Part shown: in pieces, positions 23,788-31,736 of the stretch
Layout: every line of letters starts with the position of its first letter
Position numbering within the stretch: position 1 is the stretch's first letter
Assembly: GCA_039714155.1 (NCBI GenBank)
Contig: JBDLJX010000026.1
Span: 1 to 32,428, forward strand
DNA from: SZUA-186 sp039714155
GTDB lineage: Bacteria > Pseudomonadota > Gammaproteobacteria > UBA9214
Direction of reading: 5' to 3'
Length of the DNA: 32,428 nt
Program-made: the position numbers and the translations under genes
The notes under the pieces: model-generated
The model's input: the letters and a program-made list of their open reading frames with translations, nothing else
What the model was told of the DNA's origin: nothing
The model's database searches: none

Positions 23788-24086
23788 TACGGCAATACCT
23801 TTTTGAATGGTTTGACGGTAACGTTGGCATACACGCCGGCGGCAACGTAGGGATCGGCGTCGGCCCAGTCTTGCGCGGCTTGCAGTGATTCAAACTCGGC
23901 AACCACCAGACTGCCGCTGAAACCGGCCGGACCAGGGTCCGGGCTGTCGATGGCCGGGTGCGGGCCGGCCAGTACCAGGTGGCCAGCTTCCTTGAGAGAT
24001 TCCAGCCGTACCAGATGGTCCGGCCGGGCATTCAGCCGGTCGTCCAGGCTGTCGGGTTTGTCCTGGCTGATGATCGCGTAGAGCAT
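23787..24086 (-). CDS. yciI: YciI-family protein
   Basis: This 99-residue protein is a YciI-like ferredoxin-fold (DABB-type) protein: MLYAIISQDKPDSLDDRLNA, the HLVRLESLKEAGHLVLAGPHP motif with its conserved His, and AQDWADADPYVAAGVYANVTVKPF. Family members are proposed to be small enzymes, but the reaction is unknown in most bacteria. It overlaps yciB upstream and bolA downstream by one base each (TAATG), typical of a tightly coupled operon. Confidence 0.95.
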   Translation of the reverse strand: MLYAIISQDKPDSLDDRLNARPDHLVRLESLKEAGHLVLAGPHPAIDSPDPGPAGFSGSLVVAEFESLQAAQDWADADPYVAAGVYANVTVKPFKKVLP

Positions 24087-24640
24087 TACTCGGATTCCGG
24101 CTTGTTTTCTTCGGCGACTTCCATGTAACGGCTGAGAAAGAAGGCCTGCACAAAGACAAACGCAATGGTCAGCCCCATCATGCCAAACAACTTGAAGTTG
24201 ACCCAGGTGTCCTCGCTGTAGTTGTAGGCCACGTAGAGATTCAGAAAGCCCATGGTAACAAAAAACAGTGTCCAGGCGACGTTGAGTTTCGTCCAGACCG
24301 GTGCGGGAATGGTGATGGCATGACTCATCATGCGTTCGACCAGTGGGCGGTCACCGATAAAGTGGCTGCCGAGGAAAACGGCACCGAACAGCCAGTTGAC
24401 GACAGTCGGTTTCCACATGATAAAGATCGGGTCCCGCAGCAGCATTGTCAGGCCACCGAAAAAGACCAGCAGGCCGAGGGTCACCAGGTGCATCTTTTCA
24501 AAGCGGCGGTTTTTTGCCCAGAACAGGCCGGTCTGCACCAGTGCCCCGGCAATGGCGACGCCGGTGGCAACATAAATGTCATACAGCTTGTAGGCTGCAA
24601 AAAACAGGATGATCGGAAACAGGTCGAACAGGAATTTCAT
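24086..24640 (-). CDS. yciB: Inner-membrane septation protein YciB (IspZ/IspA)
   Basis: The 184-residue protein is a multi-pass membrane protein with about five helices. It matches YciB: KFLFDLFPIILFFAAYKLYDIYVAT, WAKNRRFEKMH, DPIFIMWKPTVVNWLFG, WTLFFVTMGFLNLYVA and a charged C-terminus. YciB links the cell envelope with division proteins, including ZipA in E. coli; zipA is also present in this window. It is first in the yciB-yciI-bolA-ppi operon, and its stop overlaps the yciI start. The 101-bp gap upstream holds its presumed promoter; no clear hexamers were assigned. Confidence 0.96.
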   Translation of the reverse strand: MKFLFDLFPIILFFAAYKLYDIYVATGVAIAGALVQTGLFWAKNRRFEKMHLVTLGLLVFFGGLTMLLRDPIFIMWKPTVVNWLFGAVFLGSHFIGDRPLVERMMSHAITIPAPVWTKLNVAWTLFFVTMGFLNLYVAYNYSEDTWVNFKLFGMMGLTIAFVFVQAFFLSRYMEVAEENKPESE

Positions 24641-24741
24641 GTATTGTCAGTCGCAATCGGTGGCGGGTTGGCGTTAAAGGACGTGCATCATAGACGTTTA
24701 GCCGGTGTATCGGAACCGTTTTCCGGCGATTTCCGCTGTTT

Positions 24742-25521
24742 TTAGTGCAGCGAGCGGTTAACCGTCCACTGGCGATAGTATTTTTCCATGACCTTGCGCA
24801 CCTGTGGCGGGTAATTCAGGGCCTCCATTTGCTCCATGCCCTCGGTAAAAAAACGTGCCGCATCTTCCGGCAGGTATTTTATCAGTACGGCAAAGGCTGC
24901 TTCCATGATGTCCGGGCTGTGGCTGCGCGTGGCGACGATACCACGGTTGAGTAGCAAGACCCGCCACGGCCGGCCGGGATTGATCCTCTCCAGATCCTCA
25001 CGGATGAGCGGGGCAACGGCGTCACTGATACGCCCCATTACGTCACTGAGTGCAAGCAGCTCGGCCGGATCCATGTTGCTGTTGGCAATGATCGCGAGGC
25101 CATCGACCACCGGCTCCAGGCTGTCAATCTTGCCGCCATGTGCGGCAATCCACAGAGCCAGTTCCACGGCAAGAGCGGCAATGGCATTGCGATAATCGTC
25201 CTGGCCGGAACGGCTGGCAAGGGTGGCGAGGCTTGCATGCAACTGCAGGGCGTATTCGCCAAGTTCGGTGGCATCTCCGGCATCGGTGTTGCCGGTCGCC
25301 TGCTGGTCAGCCTCGACACGGGCCATGACGTCAAGTAACTGGCCAAAGGCCTCCGTCAGCATGGCTAAATCATTATTACTGTCAGCCACGGGCATTTCGC
25401 CGGACAGGGTCAGTGCCTCGAGTTGTGCGTAGACCCGCTGGCGAATGGTATCAAGGTTTCCTGTCGGTATGTCCATGGCAGCTAATGGTAACGAATCCGG
25501 CAGCGTCAGTGCGAGACACAT
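24742..25521 (-). CDS. Hypothetical helical protein, gammaproteobacterial
   Basis: I do not recognise this 259-residue protein. It is acidic and predicted mainly alpha-helical, with no signal peptide or membrane segment after the first 16 residues. Regions that look conserved are DIPTGNLDTIRQRVYAQLEAL near the start and PWRVLLLNRGIVATRSHSP and EDAARFFTEGMEQMEALNYP near the end. The last reads like a C-terminal repeat or binding surface. The start may be the ATG at 25521 (a GGGG lies only 2 bases away) or the ATG at 25476, which gives a more natural MDIPTGNL. It is divergent from yciV, with no other clue to function. Confidence 0.8.
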   Translation of the reverse strand: MCLALTLPDSLPLAAMDIPTGNLDTIRQRVYAQLEALTLSGEMPVADSNNDLAMLTEAFGQLLDVMARVEADQQATGNTDAGDATELGEYALQLHASLATLASRSGQDDYRNAIAALAVELALWIAAHGGKIDSLEPVVDGLAIIANSNMDPAELLALSDVMGRISDAVAPLIREDLERINPGRPWRVLLLNRGIVATRSHSPDIMEAAFAVLIKYLPEDAARFFTEGMEQMEALNYPPQVRKVMEKYYRQWTVNRSLH

Positions 25522-25593
25522 TACCCCTGCCGGATTGTGTTTTCATATCTCATAGATTGTGAGTGCCCTGGGGCAGGGCGCCGACGAGTCGCG

Positions 25594-25599
25594 TAGAAT
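25594..25599 (+). promoter_or_regulatory. -10-like TAGAAT just before yciV
   Basis: TAGAAT ends 7 bases before the yciV ATG. If used, transcription would start at or one base before the start codon. No -35 is apparent, so the call is tentative. Confidence 0.35.
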
Positions 25600-25606
25600 A
25601 GGCGGG

Positions 25607-26452
25607 ATGTCGAACCACTATGATCTTCACAGTCATTCCACCGAATCCGATGGCACGCTGACTCCATCCGGTCTGGTCGAGGCTGCGCATGCCGCTGGTG
25701 TCCGCGTGCTGGCACTGACGGACCATGACACCACCGCCGGTATCGGTGCTGCCCGGCAGGCTGCTGCGGGGTTGGGGCTTTCGCTGGTGCCCGGCGTCGA
25801 GATCTCCGTTAGCTGGAGTGCCATCACGGTGCACATCCTGGGACTCAATATCGACCCCGATTGCGCAGTGTTGCAGGATGGCCTGCAACGATTGACTGCA
25901 TTTCGTGACTGGCGCGCCGAGGAGATCGGTCAGCGGCTGGCCAGGGCCGGAATCGACGGGGCGTATGCAGGGGCCTGTGCACTGACCCGGGGCAGAATTG
26001 TCAGTCGCACACATTTCGCCCATTTCCTGGTGGCGCAAAACCATGCGGCCTCTGTGCGTGATGTCTTCAAGCGCTATCTCGTGCATGGCAAGCCGGGCTA
26101 TGTCACGGGTGAATGGGCCGGTCTGGAAGAGGCCCTCGGCTGGATCCGGGAGGCCGGAGGACTGGCCGTTATTGCACACCCGGCGCGTTACCGGCTGACA
26201 GCCAGCAAGTTGCGCCGCCTGATTGGCGAGTTCCGCGAACTGGGCGGTATCGGACTTGAGGTCGTCTCCGGCAGTCATAGCCGTGATAATGTCCATGCCA
26301 TGGCGGCATATGCCCGTACAGAAAAGCTGTTAGCTTCCTGTGGCTCTGATTATCACGGCCCCGAGAACCCGTGGGTGAGACTTGGGCAACTGGCGGACCT
26401 GCCCACCGGTTGTGTGCCGGTCTGGGAAAGTGACCAGTGGACGGTGCACTAG
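25607..26452 (+). CDS. yciV: PHP-domain nuclease/phosphatase YciV (RNase AM, TrpH)
   Basis: This 281-residue PHP-domain enzyme is the YciV/TrpH type. E. coli YciV hydrolyses 3',5'-nucleoside bisphosphates and acts as a 5'-to-3' exonuclease that trims rRNA 5' ends. Metal ligands are visible: His8 and His10 (DLHSHS), Asp15, His40 (TDHDT), Glu65 (PGVEIS), then IAHPAR, GSHS and SDYHG. I start at the ATG at 25607, since the family begins with the short lead into DLHSHS; the frame is open 48 bases further up to a GTG/ATG-type start. It is 15 bp ahead of yciO, as in E. coli. Confidence 0.93.
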   Translation: MSNHYDLHSHSTESDGTLTPSGLVEAAHAAGVRVLALTDHDTTAGIGAARQAAAGLGLSLVPGVEISVSWSAITVHILGLNIDPDCAVLQDGLQRLTAFRDWRAEEIGQRLARAGIDGAYAGACALTRGRIVSRTHFAHFLVAQNHAASVRDVFKRYLVHGKPGYVTGEWAGLEEALGWIREAGGLAVIAHPARYRLTASKLRRLIGEFRELGGIGLEVVSGSHSRDNVHAMAAYARTEKLLASCGSDYHGPENPWVRLGQLADLPTGCVPVWESDQWTVH

Positions 26453-26467
26453 TCAACCACAGCCTTA

Positions 26468-27088
26468 ATGAGCCAGTTTTTCCAGATCCACCCCGTTAAC
26501 CCGCAGCCACGGCTGATTCACCATGCTGTGGAGATCATCCGTGCCGATGGCCTGGTGGTATACCCGACCGATTCCAGTCATGCGCTGGGCTGCCATGTTG
26601 GTGACAAGTGTGGCATGGAGCGTATCCGCCGTATCCGTGCACTGGACAACAAGCACAACTTCACGCTGGTCTGCCGCGACCTGTCGGAGATTGCCACCTA
26701 TGCAAAGGTCGATAACAGCGCCTACCGGCTGCTGAAGTCACTGACGCCGGGACCCTATACCTTTATCCTGCGGGCCACGCACGAGGTGCCGCGGCGGTTG
26801 CAGAACCCGAAGCGCAAGACCATCGGTATCCGGGTGCCCGACCACCCGATCGTACAGGCGCTGCTGGATGAACTGGGTGAGCCGCTGATGAGTTCAACAC
26901 TGATCCTGCCCGGCCAGGACATGCCGGAGACCGATGCCCATGAGATTCGCGAACTGCTGGAGCATGATGTCGATCTGGTGATTGATGGCGGGCACTGCGG
27001 CATCGAGCCGACCACGGTTATCGATATGACCTCCGGCGTGCCGCAGGTCGTGCGCGAAGGCTGCGGACCGGTGGACATGCCGGGATGA
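26468..27088 (+). CDS. yciO: YciO, Sua5/YrdC-family protein
   Basis: The 206-residue protein matches YciO closely: MSQFFQIHPVNPQPRLI, VVYPTDSSHALGC, MERIRRIRALDNKHNFTL, TPGPYTFILRATHEVPRRL, KRKTIGIRVPDHPI and PTTVIDMTSGVPQVVREG. The family binds ATP and bicarbonate/threonine and makes threonylcarbamoyl-AMP for the t6A tRNA modification; YciO itself is a weak or divergent paralogue of TsaC in E. coli. It lies in yciV-yciO order, 15 bp after yciV and 15 bp before the M50 peptidase. Confidence 0.95.
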   Translation: MSQFFQIHPVNPQPRLIHHAVEIIRADGLVVYPTDSSHALGCHVGDKCGMERIRRIRALDNKHNFTLVCRDLSEIATYAKVDNSAYRLLKSLTPGPYTFILRATHEVPRRLQNPKRKTIGIRVPDHPIVQALLDELGEPLMSSTLILPGQDMPETDAHEIRELLEHDVDLVIDGGHCGIEPTTVIDMTSGVPQVVREGCGPVDMPG

Positions 27089-27091
27089 GGG

Positions 27092-27097
27092 TATAAT
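27092..27097 (+). promoter_or_regulatory. TATAAT directly before the M50 peptidase
   Basis: A perfect TATAAT overlaps the gap right after the yciO stop and ends 6 bases before the M50 ATG, predicting a leaderless internal transcript. TGGACA at 27072-27077 resembles a -35 but the spacing is 14 bp, shorter than normal. Confidence 0.45.
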
Positions 27098-27103
27098 CCG
27101 CCG

Positions 27104-27790
27104 ATGTTTGAAATCACGCTTGTCCAGAAAATCGTTGCCTGGGTTCTGCCCGTTCTGTTTGCCATTACCGTGCACGAGACCGCGCACGGCTGGGTGGCAT
27201 TGCGGCTTGGCGACAAGACCGCCATGATGCTGGGCCGCCTGACACTGAACCCGATCAAGCACATCGATCCCCTCGGGACCATCCTGATTCCGGGCCTGAT
27301 GTACATGCTGGTGGGCTTCGTGTTCGGTTGGGCCAAGCCGGTGCCAATCACCTGGCAGAACCTGAAACAGCCGAAGCGGGACATGGTACTGGTGGCGGCT
27401 GCCGGTCCGGTAGCCAACCTGCTCATGGCCATTCTCTGGGCGCTGGTAATTCGCATCGGCCTGCTCATTGGGGACTCCGGTCTGGCGCTGGTATTTATGG
27501 GTGTGGCCGGCATCTTTATCAATACCATCCTGATGGTGTTGAACCTGCTGCCCCTGCCACCACTGGATGGTGGGCGGGTCATGACCGGCCTGCTGCCAGG
27601 ACCGTTGGCGTACCGCTTCAGCCGTATCGAACCGTATGGCTTCCTGATACTGGTCGCACTGCTGGTCACGGGCCTGCTGGGTGCGTTGCTATGGCCGGTG
27701 ATCGAGTTTTTCATCAGCCTGATGGCGGGAATATCCGGCCTTGATTCGCGCGCCTTTATGCGCGTGTTGATGGCACTGCTGGGTAAGTAG
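27104..27790 (+). CDS. M50-family intramembrane metalloprotease
   Basis: This 228-residue site-2-protease-like protein keeps the zinc site: HETAH (24-28) in the first helix and the third ligand Asp155 in LPLPPLDGGRV. The AAGPVANLLMA motif (about 99-109) is also typical. There are about six hydrophobic segments and no PDZ domain, which places it in the small peptidase M50/YwhC-like group of unknown substrate rather than RseP. It is encoded between yciO and trpS, a frequent arrangement in non-enteric gammaproteobacteria. Confidence 0.94.
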   Translation: MFEITLVQKIVAWVLPVLFAITVHETAHGWVALRLGDKTAMMLGRLTLNPIKHIDPLGTILIPGLMYMLVGFVFGWAKPVPITWQNLKQPKRDMVLVAAAGPVANLLMAILWALVIRIGLLIGDSGLALVFMGVAGIFINTILMVLNLLPLPPLDGGRVMTGLLPGPLAYRFSRIEPYGFLILVALLVTGLLGALLWPVIEFFISLMAGISGLDSRAFMRVLMALLGK

Positions 27791-27823
27791 TGCTCTATCC
27801 ATGTGATAATGACGGATAGAATA

Positions 27824-27902
27824 GCCACGGAATCCACGGAAGAACACGGAAAAATAAAAGCCTTAAAGACTTTTTTTCGTGTTCTTCCGTGGATTTCGTG
27901 GC
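27824..27902. repeat. 79-bp near-perfect palindrome upstream of trpS
   Basis: The arms 27824-27848 and 27878-27902 match as inverted repeats at 24 of 25 bases (GCCACGGAATCCACGGAAGA and so on). The A-rich and T-rich inner ends extend the stem by several pairs. The T7 run inside the right arm could make the left-hand transcript terminate after the M50 gene, but the overall shape is that of a dispersed foldback repeat. Confidence 0.85.
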
Positions 27903-27955
27903 AATAATATCTGTCTTTTCCAGGTTGAAAGAGTACAAGGAGAATGATTACCGCA

Positions 27956-29161
27956 ATGAATACGCAAAGTCGCGTACTGTCCGGCATGCGTCCAACCGGG
28001 CAACTGCATCTGGGTCACTACCATGGCGTGCTGAAAAACTGGATCCGGTTACAGCACGAATTCGACTGCTACTTCTTCGTGGCCGACTGGCACGCATTGA
28101 CCACGCATTATGAAGACTCGCATGTCATTGCCGACAGTGTCTGGGGCATGGTAATCGACTGGCTGGCCGCCGGTGTCAATCCGGGCTCGGCACAGTTGTT
28201 TATCCAGTCACATGTACCCGAACATGCGGAACTGCACCTGTTGTTATCCATGGTCACGCCGCTGGGCTGGCTGGAACGTGTGCCGAGTTACAAGGACCAG
28301 CAGGAGAAATTGCGCGAGCGTGATCTGGCCACCTACGGTTTCCTCGGCTACCCGTTACTGCAAAGCGCGGACATCCTTATCTATAACGCCAACAAGGTGC
28401 CGGTCGGTGAAGACCAGGTCGCGCACGTGGAACTGACCCGCGAAGTGGCGCGGCGCTTCAATCACCTCTATGGCCGCGAGCCCGGTTTCGAGGCGGCGGC
28501 AGAGGCGGCCGTGAAGAAAATGGGCAAGAAGAATGCGCGCCTCTATAAAGACCTGCGCAAGCGTTATCAGGAGCAGGGTGACCACGAGGCGCTGGTTGTT
28601 GCACGGGCACTGTTACAGGAACAACAGAACCTCGCCATCAGCGACCGTGAACGCCTGCTTGGTTACCTCGAAGGCAGTGGCCGCATGATCCTGAATGAGC
28701 CGGAAGCGCTGCTGACACCGGCCTCGAAGATGCCCGGGCTGGATGGACAGAAGATGTCGAAGTCCTACCACAACACGATCAGCCTGCGTGAGGACCCGGA
28801 CAGCGTGAAGCAAAAACTTCGCACCATGCCGACCGATCCGGCGCGGGTGCGGCGCGAGGATCCGGGCAATCCGGATATCTGCCCGGTCTGGCAACTGCAC
28901 GGGGTCTATTCCGACGATGGGGTCAAATCGTGGGTACGCGAGGGTTGCACCACTGCCGGTATCGGCTGCCTGGATTGTAAACAGCCGATTATCGATGCGG
29001 TGCTGGCCGAGTTGCTGCCGGTGCAGGAGCGGGCGAAGGAATTCGAGCAGGACCCGGGCCGGGTGCGTGCCATTATCAACGAGGGTTCCGAGGCGGCACG
29101 GGATGTTGCCAGGGAAACGCTGGAAGAAGTCCGGGCCGTCATGGGGCTGGAATACAGTTGA
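27956..29161 (+). CDS. trpS: Tryptophanyl-tRNA synthetase
   Basis: TrpS charges tRNA-Trp. The 401-residue protein shows the class I signatures: GMRPTGQLHLGHYHG (HIGH as HLGH) and GQKMSKSYHN (KMSKS). It is longer than the 334-residue E. coli enzyme because of a middle insertion (about 170-220, KKMGKKNARLYKDLRKRYQEQG) and an extended C-terminus. Such long forms occur in Pseudomonas and Chromatiales. I choose the ATG at 27956 (MNTQSRVLSG), which matches the family; the ATG at 27944 sits one base after AAGGAG, too close for that site to serve it. A large palindrome lies upstream. Confidence 0.95.
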   Translation: MNTQSRVLSGMRPTGQLHLGHYHGVLKNWIRLQHEFDCYFFVADWHALTTHYEDSHVIADSVWGMVIDWLAAGVNPGSAQLFIQSHVPEHAELHLLLSMVTPLGWLERVPSYKDQQEKLRERDLATYGFLGYPLLQSADILIYNANKVPVGEDQVAHVELTREVARRFNHLYGREPGFEAAAEAAVKKMGKKNARLYKDLRKRYQEQGDHEALVVARALLQEQQNLAISDRERLLGYLEGSGRMILNEPEALLTPASKMPGLDGQKMSKSYHNTISLREDPDSVKQKLRTMPTDPARVRREDPGNPDICPVWQLHGVYSDDGVKSWVREGCTTAGIGCLDCKQPIIDAVLAELLPVQERAKEFEQDPGRVRAIINEGSEAARDVARETLEEVRAVMGLEYS

Positions 29162-29272
29162 CCTGGCAGACTCGAGGAAAACTGTATTAAAAAGAGAGAC
29201 TTTATTGACAGGCTGGGGTAAAATCCTGCGGACGGCCACGGTCGTCTCCGGTTCTCAGCATCAGGGCATTAC

Positions 29273-30130
29273 ATGAGCGAAGACCAGAGCTGCGAAGCCA
29301 CCATCAACATCCAGAATCAGGAAGAACTCCCCCTCGCTGTTGTTCAGGGCCAGGCCCTCGACTCCTTGCCGAAAGACCTCTATATCCCGCCGGATGCGCT
29401 GGAGGTATTCCTGGAGACCTTTGAAGGCCCGCTGGACCTGCTGCTGTACCTGATCCGCAAGGAAAATCTCGATATCCTGGATATCCCGATCGCCGAAATT
29501 ACGAAGCAATATACTGATTATATTGAACTTATGCAGGATATGCGGCTTGAACTGGCGGCCGAGTACCTGGTCATGGCGGCCATGCTTGCCGAGATCAAAT
29601 CGCGCATGCTGCTGCCACGCTCAGTCAGTCATGAAGAGGACGAGACTGATCCGCGTGCCGAGCTGGTCCGGCGTCTGCAGGAATACGAGCGCTTCAAACA
29701 GGCCGCCGAAGACATCGACGAAATGCCGCGCGTGGGCCGGGATATATTTCAGGCCGAGGCTGGCGCCGGCGAACACAAGGTGGTCAGGCTGCCGCCCGAG
29801 GTGCAGTTGCCGGACCTGATTTCCGCCCTCCAGGATGTGATGAAGCGTGTCGAGATGTATGCGCACCACCAGGTCAAGATGGAATCACTGTCGGTCCGCG
29901 AGCGCATGTCCAGCGTGCTCGACCGGATCCGCAGCCGTCACTTCACCAGTTTTGCCGACCTGTTTACCGTCGAGGAAGGGCGCATGGGTGTCGTTGTGAC
30001 ATTTCTTGCCATCCTTGAACTGAGCAAGGAGTCGCTGGTGCAGATTACCCAGGCAGAACCGTTTGCACCGATTCATGTAAAAGCGGCCGGCAGTGCCGAG
30101 GCTGTCCCCGAACAGGCTACAGGTACCTGA
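29273..30130 (+). CDS. scpA: Segregation and condensation protein A
   Basis: ScpA is the kleisin that bridges the SMC heads in condensin. The 285-residue protein has the typical N-terminal SMC-neck segment FEGPLDLLLYLIRKENLDILDIPIAEIT (about 50-78), AAEYLVMAAMLAEIKSRMLLP, and the C-terminal winged helix VVTFLAILELSKE. A 45-residue acidic N-terminal lead precedes the domain. It follows trpS by 111 bp and ends one base before the scpB ATG. TAAAAT at about 29218 could be an internal -10. Its partner SMC is encoded at 11422. Confidence 0.96.
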   Translation: MSEDQSCEATINIQNQEELPLAVVQGQALDSLPKDLYIPPDALEVFLETFEGPLDLLLYLIRKENLDILDIPIAEITKQYTDYIELMQDMRLELAAEYLVMAAMLAEIKSRMLLPRSVSHEEDETDPRAELVRRLQEYERFKQAAEDIDEMPRVGRDIFQAEAGAGEHKVVRLPPEVQLPDLISALQDVMKRVEMYAHHQVKMESLSVRERMSSVLDRIRSRHFTSFADLFTVEEGRMGVVVTFLAILELSKESLVQITQAEPFAPIHVKAAGSAEAVPEQATGT

Positions 30131-30131
30131 G

Positions 30132-30833
30132 ATGGAAATAGATCGACTGAAGCAGATAGCCGAAGCCGTTTTGCTGGCGGCGGCGCGTCCCCTGACACTT
30201 GACCAGTTGCTGGCGGTGTTTGAGGAGAACGCGCGCCCGGAACGCACTGACATGCGCCAGGCCCTGCAGGTGCTGGAGTCGGACCTCGAGGGGCGTGGTG
30301 TTGAACTGGTACAGGTCGCCAGCGGCTACCGAATCCAGGTGAAGGATGACATGCAGCCCTGGGTATCACGCCTCTGGGAAGAAAAGCCGGCGCGTTATTC
30401 CCGCGCCCTGCTCGAGACGCTGGCGCTGATTACCTACCGTCAGCCGATTACCCGTGGCGAGATCGAGGAAGTGCGCGGTGTCAGTGTCAGCACCTCCATT
30501 ATGAAGACCCTGCTGGAGCGTGAGTGGGTGCGTGTCATCGGTCACCGTGAAGTACCGGGGCATCCGGCCATGTATGGCACCACAAAAGAATTCCTCGACT
30601 ACTTCAATCTGAAGAGTCTCGATGAAATGCCAACGCTTGCCGAGCTGCGTGATCTGAACACCATCGGTGCCGAGCTGGAGCTGGACCTGTCGGATATCCC
30701 CGAGGCACAGCTGGCGCCGGCGAATGATGACAGTGAAACCCCGGCAGAGGCGGACATCGATCCGGAAGCCGTTGAACTGGCACCTGCAGCCGATGTTGTC
30801 GAAGATAATGCTTCGATAACGACCATCCACTAG
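30132..30833 (+). CDS. scpB: Segregation and condensation protein B
   Basis: ScpB is a winged-helix dimer that binds ScpA in the SMC complex. The 233-residue protein has EAVLLAAARPLTLDQLLAVF, the second winged helix with ALLETLALITYRQPITRGEIEEVRGV and HPAMYGTTKEFLDYFNLKSLDEMPTL, followed by a long acidic tail rich in Glu, Asp and Ala. I start at the ATG at 30132, which follows the scpA stop by one base; upstream in-frame codons lie inside scpA. The next gene, rluB, begins 25 bp on. Confidence 0.96.
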   Translation: MEIDRLKQIAEAVLLAAARPLTLDQLLAVFEENARPERTDMRQALQVLESDLEGRGVELVQVASGYRIQVKDDMQPWVSRLWEEKPARYSRALLETLALITYRQPITRGEIEEVRGVSVSTSIMKTLLEREWVRVIGHREVPGHPAMYGTTKEFLDYFNLKSLDEMPTLAELRDLNTIGAELELDLSDIPEAQLAPANDDSETPAEADIDPEAVELAPAADVVEDNASITTIH

Positions 30834-30858
30834 ATATTCACATTGGTTTTCCCATGCC

Positions 30859-31659
30859 ATGTCGGAACGGCTGCAAAAGGTACTGGCCCGTGCCGGTTAT
30901 GGCTCCCGCCGCCAGATAGAAGACTGGATTCGTGCCGGTCGTATTGCCATTGACGGCAAGACCGCGGAGCTGGGTTGTACGATTACCGGTACCGAGAAGA
31001 TCCGGATTGATGGCAAGCCGGTGTCTTGCGCGGCATCCCTTAATCGCGTCAGTCACCGTACCTTGATGTACCACAAACCGGTCGGTGAGTTGACTACGCG
31101 GTCCGACCCGGAAGGACGCCCCACGGTGTTTGACCAGCTGCCGGTGATCAAGACCGGTCGCTGGATCAGTATTGGTCGCCTCGACCTGAATACCGCCGGA
31201 CTGTTGTTGCTGACCACGGATGGCGATCTCGCCAACCGGTTGATGCATCCGTCAGGTGAAATCGAACGCGTGTATGCGGTACGGGTGCTGGGTGAAGTCA
31301 CCGACGATATGCTCAGGCGCCTGTTACGCGGCGTTGAACTTGATGACGGCAAGGCGGCATTCGCCGATATCAAGGATGCCGGCGGTACGGGGGCGAACCA
31401 CTGGTATCATGTGACACTCAGGGAAGGCCGTAACCGCGAGGTGCGGCGCCTGTGGGAATCACAGGGGGTACAGGTCAGCCGCCTGATGCGGATCCGCTTT
31501 GGTGCAATCGGCCTGGCACGCTCGCTGCGCCCCGGGAAATACCGTGAACTGACCCGTCAGGAAAACGTGGCACTGTACCGCAGTGTTGGCATGCAGGCAC
31601 CACAGTCATCGAGAAAACATGTCACCGACAAGGCATACCGCTCGCGTTCGCGTAAATAA
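30859..31659 (+). CDS. rluB: 23S rRNA pseudouridine(2605) synthase RluB
   Basis: RluB makes the pseudouridine at 2605 (E. coli numbering) in 23S rRNA. The 266-residue protein has an N-terminal S4 domain (1-60, KVLARAGYGSRRQIEDWIRAGRI), then the catalytic motif GRLDLNTAGLLLLTTDG with Asp109, and REGRNREVRRLWESQG. A basic C-terminal tail (KHVTDKAYRSRSRK) would bind RNA. The scpA-scpB-rluB order is widely conserved, and the enzyme is slightly shorter than E. coli RluB. The ribosome-binding site is weak. Confidence 0.96.
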   Translation: MSERLQKVLARAGYGSRRQIEDWIRAGRIAIDGKTAELGCTITGTEKIRIDGKPVSCAASLNRVSHRTLMYHKPVGELTTRSDPEGRPTVFDQLPVIKTGRWISIGRLDLNTAGLLLLTTDGDLANRLMHPSGEIERVYAVRVLGEVTDDMLRRLLRGVELDDGKAAFADIKDAGGTGANHWYHVTLREGRNREVRRLWESQGVQVSRLMRIRFGAIGLARSLRPGKYRELTRQENVALYRSVGMQAPQSSRKHVTDKAYRSRSRK

Positions 31660-31670
31660 TCGAGTAGTGC

Positions 31671-31682
31671 TGTAGCCCGGAT
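31671..31682. repeat. TGTAGCCCGGAT motif, copy 2, with small hairpin
   Basis: This exact copy of the 22516-22527 12-mer is followed by GCAGGC-CGAAGA-GCCTGC, a 6-bp stem. It lies between rluB and the glycosylase. No U-tract follows, so I would not call it a terminator. Confidence 0.45.
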
Positions 31683-31736
31683 GCAGGCCGAAGAGCCTGC
31701 CACTGATCGTTAAATCGATAAGAACTTCCTTTATGC

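Noticed and set aside
26755..27987. A 410-codon minus-strand frame opposite yciO and the M50 gene
   Set aside because: Its product is Ser/Arg/Pro-rich with no family motifs, and it lies antisense to two clear genes; it is a shadow of their codon bias.
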